Origin: Nocardia sp.
GTDB lineage: Bacteria; Actinomycetota; Actinomycetes; Mycobacteriales; Mycobacteriaceae
DNA length: 39,062 nt
Direction: 5' to 3'
NCBI GenBank assembly: GCA_014360565.1
Contig: JACIXH010000024.1
Location: forward strand, 1 to 39,062
Below the pieces are notes generated by a model that searched no databases, was not told where the DNA came from, and saw only the letters and a program-made list of their open reading frames with translations. Positions 17,443 to 25,039 of this stretch are shown in pieces (position 1 is the first letter of the stretch; each line of letters starts with the position of its first letter). The position numbers and the translations under genes are program-made.

Positions 17443-19127
17443 CCACTGCTACTTACGCCAGTCGGTTGCGCCGGGCTGGTTTCCGCATCGCGGTCCCAGT
17501 GTTCGCCTTGACGTTGGTGCTGGGTGGCTGTGGCTCCGATATCGACGTGCAATCCGGTGGGAGCGCGATCGGTGCGGTCAACGACATCAATCCGCAGGAC
17601 CGCGACGCCTTGCGTGACGGTGGCAATCTCCGGTTGGCGCTGACCAGTTTTCCCGCGACTTTCAACAACCTCCACGTCGACTCCGACGGCGAGATCAGCG
17701 CGCTCACCGCCTGGGCGCTGCCGGGCACGATCAATTCCGACGCGGCGGGCAATCTGACGATTGACCACAACTACTACTCCGATGTCGAACTCATCAATAC
17801 CGAGCCGCAGCAGATCAAATATACGATCAATCCGAAAGCGGTCTGGTCGGATGGGTCCCCGATCACCTGGGAGGATCTGCGGTCTCAAGCGAATGTGTTG
17901 AGCGGGCGTGACACCGCCTTCAAGATCGCGGCGAGCCAGGGCTACAGCAGCGTCGAGAAGGTCGAACGCGGCGTCGACGACCGGCAGGCGATCGTCACCT
18001 TCGCCGAGCACTACGCGGAGTGGAAGGGCCTGTTCAATCCGTTGTACCCCCGCCAGCTGACGGCATCGCCGCAGGCATTCGACGACTTGTATCGCAACGA
18101 TATGCCGCTGTCGTCCGGGCCGTTCATCATCACCTCGATCGACCGCGCACAGCAGCGGATCGTGCTGAGCCGCAACCCGAAATGGTGGGGTGATACCCCC
18201 AAGCTCGACAGCGTCACCTACAGCGTCCTCGACAACTCAGCGCGCCTGAACGCGTTGCAGAACAATGAACTCGACGTCTCTACCCTGTCCGGCGTCGAAG
18301 AGGTCAAAACCGCGACGAATACGCCCGGCATCAAGGTTCGCCGCGCGCCCGCGAACAGGTACTCGCACTTCACGTTCAACGGTGCGCCCGGCGCGTTGCT
18401 GTCCGATCCGAAGCTGCGGATCGCGATTTCGAAGGGTATCGACCGGCAGGCGATCGCTACGGCCACCCAGAACGGTGTGGTCACCGACCCGAAGCCGCTG
18501 AACAACCATCTTTTCCTGGTTGGCCAGAAGGGGTACCAGGACAACGCCGAATCAGTCTCCTACGATCCTGCTGCGGCTGCTCGCATGCTCGACGAGCTGG
18601 GCTGGAAGCTCAACGGCGACGTGCGGGAGAAGGACGGCCGCAAGCTGGAGATCCGCGATGTCATGTACCAGGCCGATACCTGGACCCAGATCGCCCAGAT
18701 CGCCCAGCAGAACCTGGCCGAGATCGGCGTGAAGCTGATCATCGAGACCTATCCCGGCAATGGCTTGTTCACGACCGTCATCGACCCCGGCAACTTCGAT
18801 ATCGCCCAATTCGTCTGGTCGAAGAGCATTTTCCCGCTCGGTGCATTGCCCCAGATCTATGCCTACGATCCCGCGAACCCGCTGAGCAACAAGGGCCGTA
18901 TCGGTTCGCCCGAACTCAACGCACTGATCGAGGAGGTCATCGGCGAACTCGATCCGGAGAAGGCGATCGAACTCGCGAACAAGGCCGACCGGATGATCTT
19001 CGAGGAGGGCTTCTCCCTTCCCATCGTGCAGTCCGCGGGCACGGTCGCAACGCGAGACGGCCTCGCCAATTACGGCGCGGAAGGGCTGGCGTCCTACGAC
19101 TACACCAAGGTCGGTTTCGTCGAGTAG
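17439..19127 (+). CDS. ABC solute-binding lipoprotein (family 5), copy 2
   Basis: Second tandem paralog, 562 residues. Lipobox LGGC after a hydrophobic signal (IAVPVFALTLVLGGC). It keeps the WSDGSPITWEDL, NPKWWGDTPKLDS, REKDGRKLEIRDVMY and SYDYTKVGF segments but differs from copies 1 and 3 in the pocket region: the GNS of WRGQFAGNSALYP is deleted (EWKGLFNPLYPRQL), and YQDNSLGFDP is replaced by YQDNAESVSYDP. These changes sit in otherwise conserved stretches and suggest a different ligand range. The ATG overlaps the copy 1 stop and has no good ribosome site of its own, so it relies on translational coupling. Confidence 0.93.
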   Translation: MTTATYASRLRRAGFRIAVPVFALTLVLGGCGSDIDVQSGGSAIGAVNDINPQDRDALRDGGNLRLALTSFPATFNNLHVDSDGEISALTAWALPGTINSDAAGNLTIDHNYYSDVELINTEPQQIKYTINPKAVWSDGSPITWEDLRSQANVLSGRDTAFKIAASQGYSSVEKVERGVDDRQAIVTFAEHYAEWKGLFNPLYPRQLTASPQAFDDLYRNDMPLSSGPFIITSIDRAQQRIVLSRNPKWWGDTPKLDSVTYSVLDNSARLNALQNNELDVSTLSGVEEVKTATNTPGIKVRRAPANRYSHFTFNGAPGALLSDPKLRIAISKGIDRQAIATATQNGVVTDPKPLNNHLFLVGQKGYQDNAESVSYDPAAAARMLDELGWKLNGDVREKDGRKLEIRDVMYQADTWTQIAQIAQQNLAEIGVKLIIETYPGNGLFTTVIDPGNFDIAQFVWSKSIFPLGALPQIYAYDPANPLSNKGRIGSPELNALIEEVIGELDPEKAIELANKADRMIFEEGFSLPIVQSAGTVATRDGLANYGAEGLASYDYTKVGFVE

Positions 19128-19178
19128 ACACGCCGTCGTTCCACCCCCGTGCAGCGAACTTGATGAAAGGACCGGGCG

Positions 19179-20855
19179 ATGCGAATTCGTTCGATGACCA
19201 CCCGACTGGCAATCCCCCTCGTCATCGTCAGTTTGATGGCCGCCGGATGTGCCTCGGGCGACGATGTCGTGGCCGACGGTGACGCCGCGCTCGGCACCAC
19301 CAATGACATCAATCCGCGCGATGTCAGCGAACTTCGTGACGGCGGCAATCTTCGACTGGCGATTACCTCGCTGCCGGAGAACTGGAACGGGCTGCACACC
19401 GACGGCAACACCGGAGGCACCGGTTCGATCCTGCGTCCGGTGATGCCCCGCGCGTTCAAAACTGATGCAGCGGCGAACCTTTCGGTCAATACCGACTACT
19501 TCACCGACATCGCGTTGACCGATACCGAACCGCAGCAGGTCACCTACACGATCAATCCCGAGGCCGTGTGGTCCGATGGCACGCCGATCACCTGGGAGGA
19601 CATTCGCTCTCAGGCCGCGGCGCTCAGCGGTGTGGACAAGGCATATCTGGTCGCCCTCAACTATGGCTTCGATCGGGTCGAGAAGGTCGACCGCGGTGTC
19701 GATGACAAGCAGGCCGTCATCACGTTCAAGAAGCACTACGCGGAGTGGCGCGGACAGCTCGCGGGTAACTCGTTCCTCTACCCGAAGTCCATCACCTCGA
19801 GTGCCGAAGCGTTCAACAACAGCCAGGTCGAGGCTCTGACGCTGTCGTCGGGCCCATTCGCCGTCGAGTCGGTCGACCGCGGACAAGGCCGGGTCGTTCT
19901 CGGTCGCAATCCCCGATGGTGGGGCGATACTCCGAAACTCGACACCATGACCTTCAGCGTCCTCGATAGTGCGGCCTTCACGCCTGCGCTGTTGAACAAC
20001 GAGATCGATGCGGTCGGAATCGCCAGCCGCGACGATGTGAAAGCGGTGAGCAGTACGCCCGGCATCGCGATTCGGCGAGCGCCCGGCAATGGTTGGGGAC
20101 ACTTCACCTTCAATGGCGCGCCGGGTTCGATCCTGGCCGAACAGCGTGTGCGCGTTGCGATCTCGAAGGCGATCGACCGGCAGGGTATCGCCGATGCAAT
20201 CCAGAACGGGCTCGTCCGCGACCCCGAGCCACTGAACAATCATGTCTATCTCCAGGGCCAGGACGGCTACCAGGACAACAGCCTGGGGTTCGACCCGGCG
20301 GCCGCGGCGCAAGAGCTCGATGCCCTCGGCTGGAAGCTCAACGGGGATGTGCGCGAGAAGGACGGCCGGAAACTCGAGATCCGTGACGTGATGTACAACG
20401 ACCCGACCAATATTCAGACCGCGCAGATCATTCAGCAGAATCTCGCGCAGATCGGGGTGAAGTTGACCATCGAGACGAAGGCGGGCGCCGGTCTGTTCCC
20501 CGATGTGCTCAAGCCGGGTAATTTCGATGTGGGGCAGTGGTTTTACGCAGGCGATGCCTTCCCGCTCAGCAGCCTGACTCAGATCTACGGCTACTACCCG
20601 GACGACCTTCAGGGCAATTACGGCCGTATCGGCTCACCCGAACTCAATGCCCTCATCGAGCAGGCCATCTCCGAACTCGATCCGGACAAGGCCAAGGAGC
20701 TGGCCAACCAGATCGATCGAAAAGTATTCGAGGAAGGCCATTCCCTGCCGCTCATGCAGTCCGCGGGCAATCTCGGTGTTCGCGACAACCTCGCCAACTT
20801 CGGTGCGGCGGGCCTCGCGTCCTACGACTACACCAAGATCGGGTTTCTGAAGTGA
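19179..20855 (+). CDS. ABC solute-binding lipoprotein (family 5), copy 3
   Basis: Third tandem paralog, 558 residues, with lipobox AAGC (signal RLAIPLVIVSLMAAGC). Shares with copy 1 the GNS insertion (WRGQLAGNSFLYPKS), YQDNSLGFDPAAAA, NDPTNIQTAQIIQQNLAQIGVKL and SLPLMQSAGNL. A separate AAAGGA ribosome site precedes the ATG after a 51-base gap. No promoter or terminator is evident in that gap, so it should belong to the same transcript. Together the three copies give one transporter three receptors. Confidence 0.93.
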   Translation: MRIRSMTTRLAIPLVIVSLMAAGCASGDDVVADGDAALGTTNDINPRDVSELRDGGNLRLAITSLPENWNGLHTDGNTGGTGSILRPVMPRAFKTDAAANLSVNTDYFTDIALTDTEPQQVTYTINPEAVWSDGTPITWEDIRSQAAALSGVDKAYLVALNYGFDRVEKVDRGVDDKQAVITFKKHYAEWRGQLAGNSFLYPKSITSSAEAFNNSQVEALTLSSGPFAVESVDRGQGRVVLGRNPRWWGDTPKLDTMTFSVLDSAAFTPALLNNEIDAVGIASRDDVKAVSSTPGIAIRRAPGNGWGHFTFNGAPGSILAEQRVRVAISKAIDRQGIADAIQNGLVRDPEPLNNHVYLQGQDGYQDNSLGFDPAAAAQELDALGWKLNGDVREKDGRKLEIRDVMYNDPTNIQTAQIIQQNLAQIGVKLTIETKAGAGLFPDVLKPGNFDVGQWFYAGDAFPLSSLTQIYGYYPDDLQGNYGRIGSPELNALIEQAISELDPDKAKELANQIDRKVFEEGHSLPLMQSAGNLGVRDNLANFGAAGLASYDYTKIGFLK

Positions 20856-20874
20856 GCGCCGGAGTCTTCCTGCG

Positions 20875-21516
20875 GTGAGTACCGGCTCGGCGCGCGCGCT
20901 CACCTATCCGCTGCTCGTCACGTGCGGCGCCCTCGCGGTCATCGCCGCGTGGGTGCCGTTCGCCGATATCGATCAGGTGAGTGCGCTTGTCGTTGTCGCT
21001 CTCGGTGTACTCGGCTATACCGCCTACCAATTGGGGCTGGCGTTCGGCGTCTTTTCGACGGGGTCGACTGTGCTCGGAACCGTGGACGGTAGGCGGGTTC
21101 GGCAGCAGTACCGGCTGGTCAGCCGGTCGTGGTTGGAGATCAGCAGTGGCGGTCGGCCGGTGTGGCAGCCGGTGTTCTATGAGCCGGCGTTGTCGGTGCT
21201 CACCCCGACCGAGCTGGAGCTGACCGGGCGATCGGTGCTTCAGGGGAACACGCGCTTCTACCCTTCGGGCCGGGTCCGCACCACCGAGCCTGCGGGCAAA
21301 CTCGTCGACAACCCCTCCCGGCCCAGCGAGACGCCCGCTTTCGGGGTAGCGCGGCGGCTGGTCCTCGATGTCCAACCCGCGATCGGCGCTCCCCTGGTCG
21401 GCCTGCTGTGGGTGTACGTCATGAACGGCGGGCTCGGCGCGTTCATCGCCGCCACCACTGTCGCCGCCGCCACCTTCACCTGGCTCTCGGCTATCCGCGG
21501 CTCCGACCCCAGCTGA
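20875..21516 (+). CDS. Hypothetical membrane protein at the end of the ABC operon
   Basis: I do not recognise this 213-residue protein. Two N-terminal hydrophobic segments (10-30 and 35-60) are followed by a soluble, beta-rich region of about 110 residues (QQYRLVSRSWLEI, VWQPVFYEPALSVLTP) and two C-terminal segments (VGLLWVYVM, AFIAATTVAAATFTWL). It might be a PH-like or bundle-type envelope protein, but there is no decisive motif. The GTG at 20875 comes 19 bases after the third binding protein, with GGAG ten bases upstream, so it is probably the last operon gene. The next gene has its own operator. Confidence 0.75.
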   Translation: MSTGSARALTYPLLVTCGALAVIAAWVPFADIDQVSALVVVALGVLGYTAYQLGLAFGVFSTGSTVLGTVDGRRVRQQYRLVSRSWLEISSGGRPVWQPVFYEPALSVLTPTELELTGRSVLQGNTRFYPSGRVRTTEPAGKLVDNPSRPSETPAFGVARRLVLDVQPAIGAPLVGLLWVYVMNGGLGAFIAATTVAAATFTWLSAIRGSDPS

Positions 21517-21558
21517 CTTTCGGGGATCCATTTCACCTGGAATTTCGTGACCTAGAAC

Positions 21559-21569
21559 TGGTCTGACCA
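21559..21569. promoter_or_regulatory. FadR/GntR-type operator
   Basis: TGGTC-T-GACCA is a perfect palindrome matching the FadR-subfamily consensus TNGTNNNACNA. It lies 36 bases before the start of the FCD-type regulator gene, next to TTGACC (21571-21576), a candidate -35 box. Autoregulation and control of the downstream hydroxylase are inferred. Confidence 0.7.
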
Positions 21570-21605
21570 CTTGACCTCCTGACCTATCCGGCGCACGATG
21601 GGGAG

Positions 21606-22367
21606 ATGGCATGGACTCCCGTGGTGAAGCGGTCGGTTTCCGGTGATGTGTTCGAGCAGATCGCCGCCGAGGTGCTGGGCGGGGAGTTGACCGCAGGGAG
21701 CACCTTGCCGAGTGAGCGGCAGCTGGCCGAGGCACTGGGGGTTTCGCGGCCCGCGGTGCGAGAGGCATTGCAGCGGTTGGCCGCGGCCGGGCTGGTTGCC
21801 GTTCGCCAGGGAGAGGCGACGACTGTGCTGGACTATCGGCGCAGCGCGGGGCTGGAAGTTCTGCCGCGCCTGCTGCTTCGGGGAGATTCGATCGATCCCG
21901 CGGTCGCTCGCAGCATTCTCGAGGCGCGGCTGCACAACGGGCCGAAGATCGCCGAACTCGCGGCTGCGCGGGTCCGATCGCGGGCAGGGAAAACAGGCGA
22001 GGTTCGCACCGGCTCCGATCCACGGATCGTGAGCGAATCGGCGCTGCTGGACGAATCGGTCGACGCTCTCGCCGCCGAGACAGATCCACTCGACCGGCAG
22101 CGGGTCGCGCTCGAATTCTGGGACCACATCCTCGATCTCGCCGATTCGATCGCCTTCCGGCTGATGTATTCCATGCTGCGTGCCGCCTACGAACCCGCTC
22201 TGGCCGCGCTGGCGCCGATCATGTCCGCAGAGGTGGGCAATATCGGCGCCTATCGAGACCTGGCCGCCGCGATCGCCGCGGGCGAGCCGCAGCAGGCCGC
22301 CGATGCCGCTCGAGCGCTGCTCGGGCCGGCGACCACCGCCCTCATCCATGCCCTCGACGGGGCATGA
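21606..22367 (+). CDS. GntR-family regulator with FCD domain (FadR subfamily)
   Basis: A 253-residue dimeric repressor. The N-terminal winged helix (about 5-75: SVSGDVFEQIAAEVL, LPSERQLAEALGVSRPAVREAL, QRLAAAGLVAVRQG) is a standard GntR DNA-binding domain. The rest is all-helical and acts as an FCD ligand-binding domain, with RSILEARLHNGPKIAELAAAR and LEFWDHILDLADSIAFRLMY. FCD proteins sense organic acids or acyl compounds. A matching palindromic operator lies upstream, and a fatty-acid-hydroxylase-fold gene follows after 19 bases. A lipid-type signal is therefore likely (inference). GGGGAG abuts the ATG with almost no spacing, so initiation may be weak or leaderless. Confidence 0.92.
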   Translation: MAWTPVVKRSVSGDVFEQIAAEVLGGELTAGSTLPSERQLAEALGVSRPAVREALQRLAAAGLVAVRQGEATTVLDYRRSAGLEVLPRLLLRGDSIDPAVARSILEARLHNGPKIAELAAARVRSRAGKTGEVRTGSDPRIVSESALLDESVDALAAETDPLDRQRVALEFWDHILDLADSIAFRLMYSMLRAAYEPALAALAPIMSAEVGNIGAYRDLAAAIAAGEPQQAADAARALLGPATTALIHALDGA

Positions 22368-22386
22368 AATCACCCGAGGAAACACG

Positions 22387-23166
22387 ATGACGAACAATCG
22401 TCCGACAACGACGTCGCACGCCACCACCGGGCCTGACACCGCCGATGAGCGCGGTCAGCGCGTCGGCAAGGCCGGTGCGACACACACCGAGAATGCGGCG
22501 CAGGCCAGACCCCGGCGCCCTCGCACGATCCGCCGCAGCACTACGCTGCGCGCGGCGGCCGGCGAATTCCTTCGGCACCCCTCCCCGTGGATGATCGCCG
22601 CGATATTCGTCACCGCACTGGTAGCCCGCTTCGCGGTCGGCGGCTGGCAGCTCACCGACGCACTGATCCCCCTCGCGATTCTGGCCGCGTTCCCGATCGT
22701 CGAATGGGTCATCCATGTCACCGTGCTGCATTGGCGCCCACGGCATCTCGGCCCGGTGACGCTGGACAGCGAGCTGGCGCGCAAGCACCGCGAGCACCAC
22801 GTCGACCCGCGCGAGATCCCGCTGATCTTCATTCCACCGAAGTCGCTGACGCTCACGATCCTCGCACTGGTCGCGATCGCCCTGCTCGCCTTCCCCCGCG
22901 CGAGCCTCGGCCTCACCTTCCTGCTGACCATCACCACCCTCGGCCTGCTGTACGAGTGGACCCACTACCTCATCCACACCGACTACAAACCGCGGCATGC
23001 CCCCTACCGGGCGATCTGGCGCAATCACCGCCACCATCACTACAAGAACGAGCACTACTGGTTCACCGTGACCACTTCCGGCACCGCCGACCGTCTGCTC
23101 GGCACCGCACCCGACCCGGCCACGACCCCGACTTCGCCCACAGCGCGCAACCTCCACGCCGACTAA
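22387..23166 (+). CDS. Fatty acid hydroxylase-superfamily membrane di-iron enzyme
   Basis: A 259-residue integral membrane oxygenase of the sterol-desaturase/fatty-acid-hydroxylase fold. A polar N-terminal 50 residues precede about four helices. The eight-plus histidines that bind the two irons are all present: His110/His115 (HVTVLH), His134/137/138 (KHREHH), His193/197 (EWTHYLIH), His204, then NHRHHHYKNEH (213-223). Likely chemistry is O2-dependent hydroxylation of a lipid, carotenoid or fatty acyl chain; electron donors are not encoded here. The frame is open from 22180, but the ATG at 22387 follows GAGGA and clears the regulator's stop. The gene ends in a strong terminator, making a two-gene regulator-enzyme unit. 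Confidence 0.9.
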   Translation: MTNNRPTTTSHATTGPDTADERGQRVGKAGATHTENAAQARPRRPRTIRRSTTLRAAAGEFLRHPSPWMIAAIFVTALVARFAVGGWQLTDALIPLAILAAFPIVEWVIHVTVLHWRPRHLGPVTLDSELARKHREHHVDPREIPLIFIPPKSLTLTILALVAIALLAFPRASLGLTFLLTITTLGLLYEWTHYLIHTDYKPRHAPYRAIWRNHRHHHYKNEHYWFTVTTSGTADRLLGTAPDPATTPTSPTARNLHAD

Positions 23167-23183
23167 GTCCGGGCACACCTGGG

Positions 23184-23216
23184 ACCCGGCTCGCATCACG
23201 ACGCGAGCCGGGTTTT
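23184..23216 (+). terminator. Rho-independent terminator after the hydroxylase
   Basis: ACCCGGCTCGC (23184-23194) pairs perfectly with GCGAGCCGGGT (23203-23213), 8-base loop, followed by TTTT. It separates the regulator-hydroxylase unit from the copper island. Confidence 0.9.
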
Positions 23217-23254
23217 CGCATGTCCGCGGCCGAAAATCTCCTTTCGCCGGATGC

Positions 23255-23286
23255 TTGACAGAACAATACCCTAGGGGGGTATGGTA
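23255..23286 (+). promoter_or_regulatory. Promoter with CsoR-type copper operator, copy 1
   Basis: A consensus -35 TTGACA (23255-23260) is followed by the operator TACCCTAGGGGGGTATGGTA (23267-23286), whose end TATGGT can serve as -10 at 19-bp spacing. The inverted half-sites ATACCC and GGGTAT closely resemble CsoR/RicR-class operators known upstream of copper genes in Gram-positive bacteria. Cu(I) binding to CsoR would release it. Confidence 0.85.
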
Positions 23287-23325
23287 CCGAGCACGAGATG
23301 CAATCGGCTCGAAAGGACGAATGTC

Positions 23326-24741
23326 GTGACTACGCAATCGCAATCCACCAAGAAATGGTGGGCGCTGGCGGTGATCGCCGCCGCGCAGTTCATGGTCATC
23401 ATGGACACCTCGATCATCGGGATCGCGCTGCCCAAGATGCAGGCCGAACTCGGGTTCACGCCGGGCAACCTGACGTGGGTGTTCAACGCCTACGTGGTCG
23501 CCTTCGGCGGTCTGCTGCTCCTGGGCGGCCGGCTCTCCGACCTACTCGGAGCCCGCCGGGTGTTCGCCGCTGGCTGGGTGGTGCTCGGCGTCGGCTCCGT
23601 CATCGCCGGAGCCGCGGGCAATGTCGGCCTCGAGCTGGCAGGCCGAGCGATCCAGGGCGGTGGTGCGGCGCTGATCGCACCGTCGGCGCTGACGCTGCTG
23701 ATGATGTTGTTCGGCGGCTCACCGCAGGAACTCACCAAGGCACTCGCCGTCTACGGCGCCGCCGCGCCCGCCGGTGGTACCGCAGGGGTGTTTCTCGGTG
23801 GTGTCATCACCGAATACATCAGCTGGCCTTGGGTTTTCTACATCAATGTGCCGATCGCCGTACTCGCGCTGATCGCTGTGCCGCTGCTGATGCCTGCTGC
23901 CCCGGCGCGTAAGGGATCTATCGATATCGCCGGATCTGTCACTGTGACAGCCGGTTTGGCGGCTGCGGTGTATGCAATCGTGCAGGCGCCGGAGGCCGGC
24001 TGGGCCTCGGTCGAGACCTGGGGCGTACTGGCTCTCGCCGCGGCGCTGCTGGCAGGCTTCGTCGCCATCCAGTCCCGGCGCAGCGAACCACTGATGCGGC
24101 TGAGCATCTTCCGCGCACCGAACCTCGCCGCCGCCAACTTCGCCCAGTTCGCACTGGCCGCGGCGTGGGTGCCGATGTGGTTCTTCCTCAACCTGTACCT
24201 ACAGCAGGTGCTCGGCTACAGCGCGTTCCCGTCGGGCGCGGCGCTGCTGCCGATGACCATGCTGATCATGCTCGGCATGGTGGTGCTGGCTCCGAGGGCG
24301 ATGCAACGTTTCGGCGCGAAGCCGATGATCGTCACCGGCCTGATCGTGCTCGGCCTCGGACTCGGGGTCATGTCACTGGTGCGACCGACCGGCAATTTCT
24401 GGATCGACGTCCTGCCCGCCTCACTGATCGCGGCGGGGGGTATGTCGCTGGCGTTCATCCCCTCGCTCGGCACCGCCATCTCGGCGGCGCGTCCCGAGGA
24501 AGGCGGACTGGCCTCGGGCATCGTCAATGTGAGCTACCAGGTGGGCTCGGCGCTCGGCCTGGCCGCGATGACAGCGGTGGCTGCCGCGTTCGGCGCGGGC
24601 AAGCTCGGCGACGCCTCGGCGCTGACCGACGGCTACTCCGCGGCCTTCCTCGGCGCGGGTGTGCTGGCGCTGGCGGGTGCGGGTATCACCGCGGTGGCTA
24701 TGCGGACCCCAGCCGCCGACAAGGCCGGCGCGACGGTTTGA
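23326..24741 (+). CDS. MFS transporter, DHA2 (14-helix) family, in the copper regulon
   Basis: A 471-residue proton-driven exporter. Marks of DHA2: FMVIMDTSIIGIALP in helix 1, WVFNAYVVAFGGLLLLGGRLSDLLGARRV (motif A region, in two overlapping parts), GRAIQGGGAALIAPSAL and the motif C-like GGTAGVFLGGVI. The frame opens with an ATG at 23281, but that codon lies inside the copper operator, so the GTG at 23326, eight bases after AAGGA, is the start. The operator is identical to the one before copZ, which makes copper-responsive expression likely. A role in copper or copper-ligand export is inferred; DHA2 members usually export drugs. Its stop codon overlaps the -35 box of the next promoter. Confidence 0.92.
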   Translation: MTTQSQSTKKWWALAVIAAAQFMVIMDTSIIGIALPKMQAELGFTPGNLTWVFNAYVVAFGGLLLLGGRLSDLLGARRVFAAGWVVLGVGSVIAGAAGNVGLELAGRAIQGGGAALIAPSALTLLMMLFGGSPQELTKALAVYGAAAPAGGTAGVFLGGVITEYISWPWVFYINVPIAVLALIAVPLLMPAAPARKGSIDIAGSVTVTAGLAAAVYAIVQAPEAGWASVETWGVLALAAALLAGFVAIQSRRSEPLMRLSIFRAPNLAAANFAQFALAAAWVPMWFFLNLYLQQVLGYSAFPSGAALLPMTMLIMLGMVVLAPRAMQRFGAKPMIVTGLIVLGLGLGVMSLVRPTGNFWIDVLPASLIAAGGMSLAFIPSLGTAISAARPEEGGLASGIVNVSYQVGSALGLAAMTAVAAAFGAGKLGDASALTDGYSAAFLGAGVLALAGAGITAVAMRTPAADKAGATV

Positions 24742-24766
24742 CAAAATACCCTAGGGGGGTATGGTA
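24738..24766 (+). promoter_or_regulatory. Promoter with CsoR-type copper operator, copy 2
   Basis: TTGACA (24738-24743) is followed by the same 21-base operator as copy 1 (24746-24766), perfectly conserved, then AATTATG. The distance from TTGACA to TATGGT is 16 bp here, against 19 bp in copy 1. The MFS stop codon TGA (24739-24741) lies within the -35 hexamer. It drives copZ and the two following genes. Confidence 0.87.
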
Positions 24767-24795
24767 ATTATGAAGAGCGAAACGAGGAGAGTTCC

Positions 24796-25008
24796 ATGAG
24801 CATCACCACCACCACGACCGTCACGGTCAACGGCATGACTTGCAGCTGCTGCATCAAGAAGGTCAGCGACAAGGTCGGCGCCCTGCCCGGCGTCACCGGC
24901 GTCGATGTCGACCTGACCGACGGCAAGGTGACCATCGAGGGCATCGCACCCGAACGCACCGCCCTCGCCGAGGCCGTCACCGCAGCCGGCTTCCAGCTCG
25001 CCGACTGA
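24796..25008 (+). CDS. copZ: CopZ-like copper chaperone (HMA domain)
   Basis: A 70-residue single heavy-metal-associated domain (ferredoxin-like beta-alpha-beta-beta-alpha-beta fold). Metal site GMTCSCC (14-20): the CxxC cysteines are Cys16 and Cys19, with an unusual extra Cys18 inside the motif. The rest fits the family (VSDKVGALPGVTGVDVDL, GKVTIEG, LAEAVTAAGFQL). It should carry Cu(I) in the cytosol to CopA. GAGGAG lies six bases before the ATG. First gene of an operon with the HVHP protein and copA. Confidence 0.94.
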   Translation: MSITTTTTVTVNGMTCSCCIKKVSDKVGALPGVTGVDVDLTDGKVTIEGIAPERTALAEAVTAAGFQLAD

Positions 25009-25039
25009 AACCTTCACTGCACAGAAAAGGAGCATCCCG

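Noticed and set aside
15721..20312. Long minus-strand frames opposite the solute-binding proteins (15721-17328 and 18552-20312)
   Set aside because: Their similarity to each other only mirrors the paralogy of the sense-strand binding proteins; low-complexity Val/Asp/Gly-rich translations are typical of antisense frames.
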